Of a stretch of DNA of 32,393 bases, positions 1-10,200 are shown one piece after another. The translations under genes and the position numbers were made by a program. The notes beneath the pieces were generated by a model, which did no database searches, was not told the origin of the DNA, and saw only the letters and a list, made by a program, of their open reading frames with translations. How positions within the stretch are numbered: position 1 is the stretch's first letter; each line of letters begins with the position of its first letter. The DNA comes from an uncultured Clostridia bacterium (lineage in GTDB: Bacteria; Bacillota; Clostridia; Lutisporales; Lutisporaceae), in contig CALGKJ010000105.1 of assembly GCA_937930535.1 (NCBI GenBank), positions 1-32,393 on the forward strand, in the 5' to 3' direction.

Positions 1-1
1 A

Positions 2-3000
2 ATAGAGCAGTATGAAGCAGAAGAAAAAGAGCTGGAAGCAATAGTAAAAGCCTTTATAAAGCCATTTGATTTATCCCAAGCACCGCTTTTGAGAGCAGGA
101 ATAATTAAGCTGAATCCTAAATCTTACATACTTATGTATGACATGCATCACATTATATCTGACGGAGTATCCAATAGCATATTAGTCAAGGAGTTCAGCA
201 GATTGTATGCAGGAGAAGAATTGGCACCTCTCAGGATACAGTACAAGGATTTTTCAGAATGGCAAAATAAGCTGTCTGTCAGTGGAAGCATAAAAAAACA
301 GGAGGAATACTGGCTGAATAGATTCAGTGATGAAATACCAGTATTAAACCTTCCGACAGATTATCAAAGACCAGCAGTACAAAGCTTTGAAGGAGACAGA
401 ATAGGCTTTGAATTAGATAGTAAACTAACAGAAAAGCTGAGAGCAATAGCAAAAGAGACTGGAACAACCATGTATATGGTACTATTAAGTGCCTTTAATA
501 TACTATTATCAAAATACAGCGGACAAGAAGATATAATAGTAGGAAGTCCCATAGCTGGAAGACATCATGCGGATTTGGAAAATATCATAGGAATGTTCGT
601 AAATACACTGGCAATAAGGAGCTTCCCAAGTGGAGAAAAAACATTTAAGAATTTTCTGCTTGAGATAAGAAAAACAGCACTACAAGCCTACGATAATCAG
701 GACTACCAGTTTGAAGAGCTGGTAGAAAAGCTGAATGTAGCGAGGGATATGAGCAGAAACCCACTGTTTGACGTAATGCTGGTAATGCAGAATATAGAGC
801 TTGAACAATCAGAGCTAAAAGGAATATCAATAAAACCATATAAAATGGACAATCCAATATCCAAATTTGACATTACAATTACTGCTGTAGAAGCTGATGA
901 AAGGCTGCATATGAGTATAGAGTATAGAACAAGCCTGTTTAATAGAAACTCTATAGTAAGGCTGTACAAGCATCTTTACAGCATAATCCAGCAAATAACT
1001 AATAACCAAGATATAAGGCTTTCAGAGATAGATATGCTTACACAAGAAGAAAAGCATCAGCTGTTGTATGAATTCAATGATACAAAAGCAGACTATCCGA
1101 AGGATAAAACAATACATCAGTTGTTTGAAGAGCAGGCAGAGAGAACTCCTGATAATATAGCGGTAGTGTATGAAGATAAACAAATAACCTATAGGGAATT
1201 AAACAAAAAAGCCAATAGACTTGCTAGAACTCTAAGAGAAAATGGTGTAGGAGCAGAAAGCATTGTAGGGATGATGGTAGAAAGGTCTATAGAAATGATA
1301 ACAGGAATACTGGGCATACTCAAGGCTGGAGGTGCATATCTGCCAATAGACCCTAACTATCCAAAGGAAAGAATAGAATATACCATAAGTGACAGCAACG
1401 CTAAGCTATTGATAACTGAAAGCAGTATAAAAGACAAGGTGTCATTTTTTAAAGTGATACTGATAGACAGTCAGCAGTCATACCATACTGATGACTCAAA
1501 CCTTGAAAATATAAATAAACCTGAGAATATGGCATATATCATCTATACATCAGGAACTACAGGCAAGCCAAAGGGAACTATTATAGAACATAAAAATGTA
1601 GTCAGGCTGATGTTCAATGATAAAATGCAGTTTGACTTTAAAGAAACAGATGTGTGGACAATGTTCCATTCCTACTGCTTCGACTTCTCGGTATGGGAAA
1701 TGTATGGAGCACTGCTGTATGGAGGAAGACTTGTTATTGTTCCAAGGCTGTTTACACAGGATCTAAGAAAATATAACGAACTGTTAAAAAAGGAAGGAGT
1801 AACCATTCTAAATCAGACTCCTACGGCCTTCTATAATCTAATGAGTATAAACTGCCAGTCCATGGAAAACAGATTATCAGTAAGATATGTAATATTCGGC
1901 GGAGAAGCATTAAAGCCTGCTGTATTAAGGTTATGGCGCAGAAAGTACCCTGATACAAAGCTGATAAACATGTACGGAATAACAGAAACCACAGTTCATG
2001 TAACCTATAAGGAAATAACTGAGTATGAAATAGACTTGAACATAAGCAACATAGGAAAGCCCATACCTACCTTGAGCACATACATAATGGATAAAAATAT
2101 GAAGCTGTTGCCTGTAGGAATAGCAGGTGAGCTGTGCGTTGGGGGAGATGGAGTGTGCAGAGGATACCTCAATAGACCAGAGCTGACCGCTGAAAAATTT
2201 GTGGAAAACCCATATAAGCCAGAAGAACGACTGTATAAATCAGGCGATCTTGTAAAACTATTGCCTAATGGAGAAATGGAATATCTAGGGAGGATAGATT
2301 ATCAAATAAAGGTAAGAGGCTTTAGAATAGAGCTTGGAGAGATAGAAAGCAAGCTGCTGGAGTATTCTGATATACAGGAGGTAGTAGTAAACGCTAAAGA
2401 GGATAATGATGGAAGTATATATCTATGTGCATATATAGTAGCAAAGCAGGAACTGACCATATCAGAGCTGAGAGAGTATTTATCCAAGGCTTTGCCGGAG
2501 TATATGATACCCTCATACTTTATGCAGCTTGATAAGCTGCCTGTTACGGCAAATGGGAAGGTTGATCGAAAAGCTTTGCCGGATCCAGATGGAAGCATAA
2601 TAGCTGGAGCAGAATATCAAGCACCGAGAAACAGCACCGAGGAAAAGCTTACAGATATATGGAGGGAAGTACTTGGAGTAGAGAAAATAGGGATAAACGA
2701 TAACTTCTTTGAGCTGGGGGGACATTCCCTAAAGGCTGTAAAGATGGCAAATCTAATTCATAAGAGCTTTAACATTGAGGTAAAGCTGAACAGCTTATTT
2801 ATGTATCCGACTATTAAAGAATTCAGTAAATGCATGAGTGAGTATAGCATATCCCAGTTTAAACACATAGAAAAGCTGTCCGAACAGGAATACTACGAGC
2901 TGTCATACTCACAAAAAAGGTTATGGTTTATAAACCAAATGGAACCAGATAGCAATGCATATAACCTGCCGGCTGATATGCAATTAAACGAGAGCATTAA

Positions 3001-4216
3001 TATGGCTGTTGTAAAAAAGGTATTCTGCAAGCTTGCAGAACGTCATGACAGTCTGAGAACCAGCTTTAAAATAATTGACGAAAGACCAGTACAGATTATA
3101 AGCAAAAACATAAGTGTGGACATAATGCTTCATGATTTATCAGCTTTACAAAATGAAGAACAGCAGATTGAGCGGCGAAAAATCGAGGAAGATTTAGGTA
3201 AGCCCTTTAACTTGGAAAAGGGGCCCCTCTTGAGAGCTTGTGTAGTAAAATACGGTGAAGCTTCCTTTGAGCTTATGTGCAAAATGCACCATATAATTGG
3301 CGATGGATGGTCCTTAGAGGTGCTTAAGAGAGAGTTCTACTCACTGTATAACGCATTTAAACTCAATGAAGACATATATTTAGAACCTCTAAAAATACAA
3401 TACAAGGACTTTGCTGCTTGGCAAAATCAAATAATAGAGAGCAGGGATGAAGCTGAAAGAGCAAGAGCGTATTGGAAAAAGCAGCTACAGGAAGAAATAT
3501 CAGTGTTAAACCTGCCGGTAAGCAGCGTATTTGGAAAATCAAACAGCAGGGATAGTGAGGGCTACAGGGCTGTAATGTCGGGCGCAACAAAAGATAAGCT
3601 AAAGCTGCTTGCAAAGCAGAGCAATATAAGCTTATTCACCATATTGATAACTATTTTAAATATGTATTTATCAGAGCTTACAGGGCAGCAGGATATAACA
3701 ATTGCAACCGTTGGTTCAGGCAGACAGCATGATGACCTTAAGAATGTTATGGGCTGCTTTGTAAATACAGTTATTTTAAGAAATAAGGTAAGTCCTGATA
3801 ATACGTTAAGAACCCTGATGAAGTCTATCAATACTAATACTATTGATGCACTGGAATACCAGTACTATCCTATAGAGCTTGTGGTAGATGAGCTAAAAAT
3901 CAACTATCCTAAGATATCAGTATTCTTTAATATGCAAAATACAAATCAAAGTGATAATGAATTCTTAAGCAGCTTTGAAGCATACCATATAAAAGAAGTT
4001 CAGGATGCTAAGTTTGATATAGTATTTTATGTAAGGGAATATGCAAATGGAATAGAACTGCTGACAATTTATTATTCCAATTCCTTTAGCAGTATGGCAA
4101 TCGAGAATATAGTCAGTCAGTATATTCAGCTTGCTGAACGTGCTGTGGATAACCCAGATGCACCATTAAATGAGCTTGTACAAAGCAAAAAGAAAAAGAA
4201 GTTTAAGAAAAGTTAG
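2..4216 (+). CDS. NRPS, C-A(Thr)-PCP-C (5' end outside window)
   Basis: A non-ribosomal peptide synthetase that is open in frame from base 2, so its start lies upstream; the first in-window ATG (89) falls inside a condensation domain. Domains over about 1404 visible residues are: C (1-350, HHIISDG at 146-166), A (about 370-865, core motif YTSGTTGKPKG near 1540), PCP (about 880-950, LGGHSLK with the phosphopantetheine Ser codon at 2726), and a second complete C (about 964-1390, HHIIGDG at 3287-3307). Reading the A-domain pocket by alignment to GrsA gives D-F-W-N-I-G-M-V-H-K, the classical threonine code, and A10 has NGKVDRK. No epimerase is present, so L-Thr is expected. The protein stops just after the second C with a Lys-rich tail (KKKKKFKKS). 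That C has no A domain of its own and must work with the A domain that opens the next gene, 60-70 bases downstream. Domain calls are firm and the substrate call is good. Confidence 0.95.
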   Translation: MEQYEAEEKELEAIVKAFIKPFDLSQAPLLRAGIIKLNPKSYILMYDMHHIISDGVSNSILVKEFSRLYAGEELAPLRIQYKDFSEWQNKLSVSGSIKKQEEYWLNRFSDEIPVLNLPTDYQRPAVQSFEGDRIGFELDSKLTEKLRAIAKETGTTMYMVLLSAFNILLSKYSGQEDIIVGSPIAGRHHADLENIIGMFVNTLAIRSFPSGEKTFKNFLLEIRKTALQAYDNQDYQFEELVEKLNVARDMSRNPLFDVMLVMQNIELEQSELKGISIKPYKMDNPISKFDITITAVEADERLHMSIEYRTSLFNRNSIVRLYKHLYSIIQQITNNQDIRLSEIDMLTQEEKHQLLYEFNDTKADYPKDKTIHQLFEEQAERTPDNIAVVYEDKQITYRELNKKANRLARTLRENGVGAESIVGMMVERSIEMITGILGILKAGGAYLPIDPNYPKERIEYTISDSNAKLLITESSIKDKVSFFKVILIDSQQSYHTDDSNLENINKPENMAYIIYTSGTTGKPKGTIIEHKNVVRLMFNDKMQFDFKETDVWTMFHSYCFDFSVWEMYGALLYGGRLVIVPRLFTQDLRKYNELLKKEGVTILNQTPTAFYNLMSINCQSMENRLSVRYVIFGGEALKPAVLRLWRRKYPDTKLINMYGITETTVHVTYKEITEYEIDLNISNIGKPIPTLSTYIMDKNMKLLPVGIAGELCVGGDGVCRGYLNRPELTAEKFVENPYKPEERLYKSGDLVKLLPNGEMEYLGRIDYQIKVRGFRIELGEIESKLLEYSDIQEVVVNAKEDNDGSIYLCAYIVAKQELTISELREYLSKALPEYMIPSYFMQLDKLPVTANGKVDRKALPDPDGSIIAGAEYQAPRNSTEEKLTDIWREVLGVEKIGINDNFFELGGHSLKAVKMANLIHKSFNIEVKLNSLFMYPTIKEFSKCMSEYSISQFKHIEKLSEQEYYELSYSQKRLWFINQMEPDSNAYNLPADMQLNESINMAVVKKVFCKLAERHDSLRTSFKIIDERPVQIISKNISVDIMLHDLSALQNEEQQIERRKIEEDLGKPFNLEKGPLLRACVVKYGEASFELMCKMHHIIGDGWSLEVLKREFYSLYNAFKLNEDIYLEPLKIQYKDFAAWQNQIIESRDEAERARAYWKKQLQEEISVLNLPVSSVFGKSNSRDSEGYRAVMSGATKDKLKLLAKQSNISLFTILITILNMYLSELTGQQDITIATVGSGRQHDDLKNVMGCFVNTVILRNKVSPDNTLRTLMKSINTNTIDALEYQYYPIELVVDELKINYPKISVFFNMQNTNQSDNEFLSSFEAYHIKEVQDAKFDIVFYVREYANGIELLTIYYSNSFSSMAIENIVSQYIQLAERAVDNPDAPLNELVQSKKKKKFKKS

Positions 4217-4275
4217 ATGTACACATCAAGCTTTATGGTTGATTTCCTATAATATTTAGTCAATATTACACTAAA

Positions 4276-4291
4276 AGAGGTGATGGAATTG
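4276..4291 (+). promoter_or_regulatory. Shine-Dalgarno site that decides the start of the second NRPS gene
   Basis: The sequence AGAGGTGAT matches the 3' end of 16S rRNA. The in-frame GTG (4280) and ATG (4283) overlap or abut this site, so they are too close to be used. TTG at 4289 lies 8 bases after GAGG, the normal spacing, and is the preferred start; TTG at 4292 is the alternative. Confidence 0.55.
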
Positions 4292-7200
4292 TTGATAAAA
4301 GCTTTTGAACAGCAGGTATGCAATTATCCAGATAATGTAGCAGTAAAAACCGCAAGCTGTGAAATTACCTATAATATGCTTAACAAAAATGCCAATTGCA
4401 TAGCAAGGCACATACTATCTCAGGTAAAAGAGGACAATGCTGTAAGCTATAAGCAGGCCCATGACAGCAATAGGATAATTCATACAGTGGGCAGAGCAGT
4501 ACTGCTGTTTGAGCATGGAGTGGATATGGTTATCGGAACTATAGCAGCAATAAAGGCGGGTATAACCTATGTTCCCTTTGATCCGTCATATCCAGAGCAA
4601 AGACTTATCAATATGCTGAAAAACTGTGAAGCAAGCTTGATAATAACCAACAGTCAAAATTTAGAATTGGCTGTCAGGTTATCCAAGCATGGAATCATTG
4701 AGGCTGGTATTTTAAATATTGATGGCTGCGAGAATAATTTTTCCGGGGAAAATATTGAGCATTACATTGATGAGAATAGTTTAGCGTATATATTATATAC
4801 CTCCGGGTCAACAGGCGAACCCAAGGGGGTTATGCAGACCTACAAAAACGTGGAACACTTTATAAAAAACTATATTAAGGACATGTGCATAACATCAGTT
4901 GATAAAATGACTTTATTTTCTTACTTCAGCCATGATGCAGCAATAGTGGACATATATAGTGCTTTATTGAGCGGAGCGGCATTATATCCCCTAAATATAA
5001 GGGAGCAGATTGACATAAATGATCTTAATCAATGGCTGATAAGTAATGAAATTACAGTATGGCACTCAGTTCCTACCTTATACAGATACTATATAAATAC
5101 CTTGGATTCAAAGGACAATTATCCTGATTTACGATATATTGTTTTAGGCGGAGAAAGTGTTCTTGCACACGATATAGCAATGTTTAAAAAACATTTTAAG
5201 AACACCACCCTCGTTAATTTATACGGACAATCGGAATCCTCATACAATTCCTCTCTTCATATATCTCCATCAGAGGATATCAAAAGCTTGACCCTTGGCA
5301 GTACTATTGAAGAAATGGAAATATATGTTGTTGATGAGGAGGGGGAAGAGGTTGAACCCCTCAGAACAGGAGAAATACTAATAGCAAGTCCATATATATC
5401 CTTGGGGTACTGGAAGGATAAAGAAAGGACAAAGAGTGTATTTGGATATGATCCAGATTTGGGAGGCTTATACTGGACTAGAGATTTAGGTCGGCTGATG
5501 GGTGATGGAAGTATTGAATTTATAGGCAGAAAGGATTATCAGGTAAAAATAAGAGGCTACAGGGTAGAGCTGGGTGAAATAGAAAGCAAGCTTCTGGCTC
5601 ATGAAGCAGTAAAGGAAGCTGCCGTAATAGCTAATGAGGATTCGGAGGGCAATAAGCTTCTTTGCGCATATATATCATGGGAAGATGAAAATGTAACATC
5701 GGAACAGCTAAGGTCTTATCTTGCAGAAGAACTGCCAGACTATATGCTGCCAGCACATTTCATATGTATGGACAAGCTTCCCCTTACTCCTAATGGAAAG
5801 CTGGATCGCAAAGCACTGCCAAAACCTAGTGAAGCCATGAATACAAGTAAAGAGTATGAAGCTCCGAGAAATAGCATGGAACAAGGACTTGCGGAGATAT
5901 GGCAGGAAGTGCTGGGCGTTAAGCAGGTAAGCATCAATGATAATTTTTTTGAGCTTGGAGGACACTCATTAAAAGCAATAAACGTAGCTGCCAGAATACA
6001 TAAGCTGTTAAATGTAGAAGTATCCTTGAAGCATATATTTGGGAAGCCAACGATAAAAGAAATAGCAGAGTTCATAGGGAGTGCAGAAAAAAATATCTAT
6101 TCTTCCATAGAGCCTGCACCGCAAAAAGAATACTATGAGATGTCATCGGCGCAAAAGAGAATGTATATACTCAACCAGTTAGACAAGGAAAGCACTAACT
6201 ACAATATAACTGGAGCGTTATTAATAGAAGGGGAGCTGGAGCCTCATAAGGTTAATGAAGCGTTTGCAAAGCTTATAGATAGACATGAAGCTTTGAGAAC
6301 AAGCTTTCATATAGTGGAAGAAGCATTTGTACAAAAAGTACATGAGAAAACTAAGCTTGAAATAGAATACATGAAAGCTGAAAACGAAGAACAAGCAGAA
6401 GAAAAAATCAAGGGCTTTATACGTCCCTTTGATTTATCAAAGACTCCGCTTTTACGAGTGGGACTTATAGCTTTATCCGGCAATACAGAAGTTAGATTGC
6501 ATGGGGAAGTACAAAGTTATATCTTGATTTATGACATGCATCATATAATATCCGATGGAGCTTCCATGATAATCTTAATAAAAGAATTTAGTAAGCTGTA
6601 TCAGGATTTTGAATTGCCAGTCTTAAAAGTACAATACAAGGACTATGCAGAATGGCTGAAAAAACCTGAACAGGTAAAGAAATTGGAACAACAGCAAAAA
6701 TATTGGGACAATATCCTTGCAAATGAAATAGAAGCCTTGGACATGCCATTAGATTACCCAAGAAGGAACTGGCAGACCTTTGAAGGAGATACTGTTGATT
6801 TTAAGCTTAAAGGCAAGACCGTATATAAGCTTCAAGAGCTTGCAAAGCTTGAAAATACTACTTTAAACACTCTATTACTGTCTTTGTACAGTATACTGCT
6901 TTCAAAGTATACTCAGCAAAAGGATATAATAGTGGGATCAACAACAGCCAACAGACCATATTCAGATTTACAAAATTGTGTAGGTGTTTTTATCAACTTT
7001 CTGCCCATAAGAAGCAATGTAAATCCAGATACCAGATTAATTGAATATATACGAAATTATACTAAGCTTTTGCAGGAGGTATATGATAATCAGGAATATC
7101 CCTTTGACAGGATGGTTCAAAGTCTCGGCAGCAGAATACAAAACAACAGAAACCCAATATTTGATACCATGCTTATATTCCATAATGAAATAGATTTGGA

Positions 7201-10200
7201 GGAAGATATCAGTATCGATAATCTATCTATTTCTCAATACAAGTTAGATAAAAAAACATCTACTCTTGACTTAAAGCTTGACATATTCTTAAACGACAAA
7301 AACGAAATTTCAGGAGCGATAGAATATAACACAGATTTATATAAAAAAGAAAGCATGCTGGATTTGGCAAGACACTTTGAAACGCTAATATCCAAGGCAC
7401 TTGCTGACTTGGAAGCCAATATAGCTGATATAGAAGTTTTTAGTCAGGAGGAGAAGGCTTGTATAGATAGAAAGCGTGAGCTTAAAAATGGCATAAGGCA
7501 TGGTGAAAATCTGGTAGTAGCTGCAACCTTTACCCCTGAACCAATAGAAGAATATCTGAAATGGTGGTACAGCAGCTTTGGCGAGGAAATACAAATAAGC
7601 TTTGCCCCCTACAATCAGGTATTTCAGGAACTATTGGATCCAAACAGCATAACATCTAAAAATAGAGGAACAAATCTAATAATGGTGCGCTTTGAAGATT
7701 GGATAAGAGAGGTAGGGGGCAGCGAACGGGATAAGTGCGATTTAATTAGCCGTAATTATCAAAGACTGCTGGACATAATAAAAAACAAGGATAAAAAAGG
7801 CAGCTATATAGCAGCAGTGTTTCCAGTAGCTGCTCACTTGGAATTAAGTGAGGAAGTAAAAAGCTATATTGAGAAACTAAATGCACAATGGCGGGACGAA
7901 ATAAAAAAAATGGATTGTATAAGCCTGTTGGATTTTACTGATACAGCAGAGCTGTATGGCATAAAAGAAATTTTCAGTACAGTAAAGGACAGAGTAGGGC
8001 ACATGCCCTTCAGTGATGAATACTATGCAGCAATAGGTGCTATAACAGCAAGAAAGCTTCATGCAATAAAGAATAATCCCTTTAAGGTGATAGCCGTAGA
8101 CTGCGATAATACACTATGGAAGGGTGCAGCAGGAGAGGAAGGAGCTTTGGGAGTGGCGGTGGAAGAGCCATATATAGAGCTGCAAAAGCTTCTAATAGAA
8201 AAATATAACCAAGGCATGCTTATAGTACTTTGCAGCAAAAATAATGAAAAAGATGTATGGGAAGTATTTGATAAAAACCCTGATATGCTGCTAAAAAAGG
8301 AACATCTGGCAGGCTGGAAAATAAACTGGGAGTCAAAATCCATAAATATAAGAGCACTAGCTAAAGAGCTTAATCTTGGAATAGACAGCTTTATATTTAT
8401 AGATGACAGCCCTAAGGAATGTTACGAAATGATGGTAAACAATCCTCAGGTGCTGACCTTGCAGCTGCCGGAGGAGCCGGAACAAATACCTGTTTATGTA
8501 AAGCATGTATGGGCATTTGACAGGGAGCGTCTTACACAGGAGGATAAAAGCAGGACAAGGCTTTATCAAATAGAACAGCAGAGAAAAGAAATACAGAAGG
8601 AAAGTGTTACGCTGGAGGACTTTTTAAAGGAGCTGGAGCTGAAGATATATATAAATGAAATAGCAAAGGAAGAAATACCTAGAGCAGCCCAGCTGACACA
8701 AAGAACAAATCAGTTTAACTTAAGCACAATAAGACGAACAGAGGAACAAATAGAAAATATAGTACAAGATCCAGATATAAAGTGCTGGACAATACAAGTA
8801 GAAGACAGGTTTGGCGATTATGGACTAACAGGGCTTATAATAATGGAGGAAAAGGATAATGACGCACATCTGGATACCTTTTTACTAAGCTGCCGGGTAT
8901 TGGGAAGGCAAGTAGAGGATGCTGTAATAGCAGAGCTGGGCAAATATTGCCGAGCTAAGGGCATAGCCAGAATAAAGGCTGATTTTTATCCTACAGAAAA
9001 AAATCAGCCCTTTGAAGAATACATAAGCAGAAACAAATGGCAGCTAATAAAGGAATCGGAAAAATGCAAGAGCTATGAAATATGGGTACAGGATATAAAT
9101 ACCTTATCAAGCTGTATAGAATGCTGCCTAGGTAAGCAAAAGCCCAAGTATAAGGATGAAGCTTCAAAGGATCTTGATGACAGCGGCTTCATAAGAGAAG
9201 CAGCTATTGCAGTTGAGGCTCATATTCTAGCGAAAAAAGACCGTTACGTAGAGCCGCAATGGAATGTAAATATATATAATGAAGAAAAGCTGCTTCATAA
9301 AAGCTATTTGTTACCGCTACAGTATCACACAGGTAAATTACTCTTGAGTATTCCATTCAGTCAGCATAAATATAAAAGCAACAGCAAGGTATACGAGGCA
9401 CCAAGCAACAGTACAGAGGAAAGGCTGGTTGATTTATGGAAGGAAGTATTGAGAATAGATGAAGTGGGAGTAAATGACAGCTTTTTTGAGCTTGGAGGAC
9501 ACTCCTTGAAAGCCGCAAGCTTGGCGGCAAAGCTTCATAAGGTATTCAATGTAGAAATGTCCTTAAAGGAGATATTTGCTTCACCTACAATAAAGGGAAT
9601 GGCAGAGTACATAGGAAATTCAAAGCAAAGCATTTATTCTGCAATACAAATAGTAAAAGAGAAGGAATACTATGATTCCTCGCCAGCTCAAAAAAGAATA
9701 TATACTCTGCAACAGCTTGACAAGGAAGGTACAAGCTATAATATGCCTGGAATATTGGAAATAGAGGGAGCTTTAGACGTAGAAAGCGCAAGGCTGTCCT
9801 TTGAAGCACTTATTAGAAGACATGAGGCACTAAGAACCAGCTTTGAAATATTAGAAGAAGGTTTGGTGCAGAAGGTACACAAGGAAGTAGAATTTAAAGT
9901 GGAGCAGTATAAAGTAAAAGAAGACAAAGAAATAGAAGTAATAGTAAAAGGCTTCATAAAGCCATTTGATTTATCTAAGGCTCCGCTTTTGAGAGTAGGG
10001 ATTATTGAGGTTAATAGCGATTCATACATACTTATGTATGATATGCACCATATAATATCAGACGGAACATCAATGGGTATACTTATAAAGGAATTTGCCA
10101 AGCTGTATTCAGGAGATAAGCTGACACCGCTGAGGATACAATATAAGGATTATGCGGTATGGCAGAACGAATTATTTAGATCAGACAAGCTTAAAGCCCA

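Noticed and set aside
4217-4288. Sequencing error fusing the two NRPS genes into one
   Set aside because: Both genes are in the same frame, but two separate stops (TAG 4214, TAA within the gap) and a strong ribosome site before the second gene argue for two real genes.
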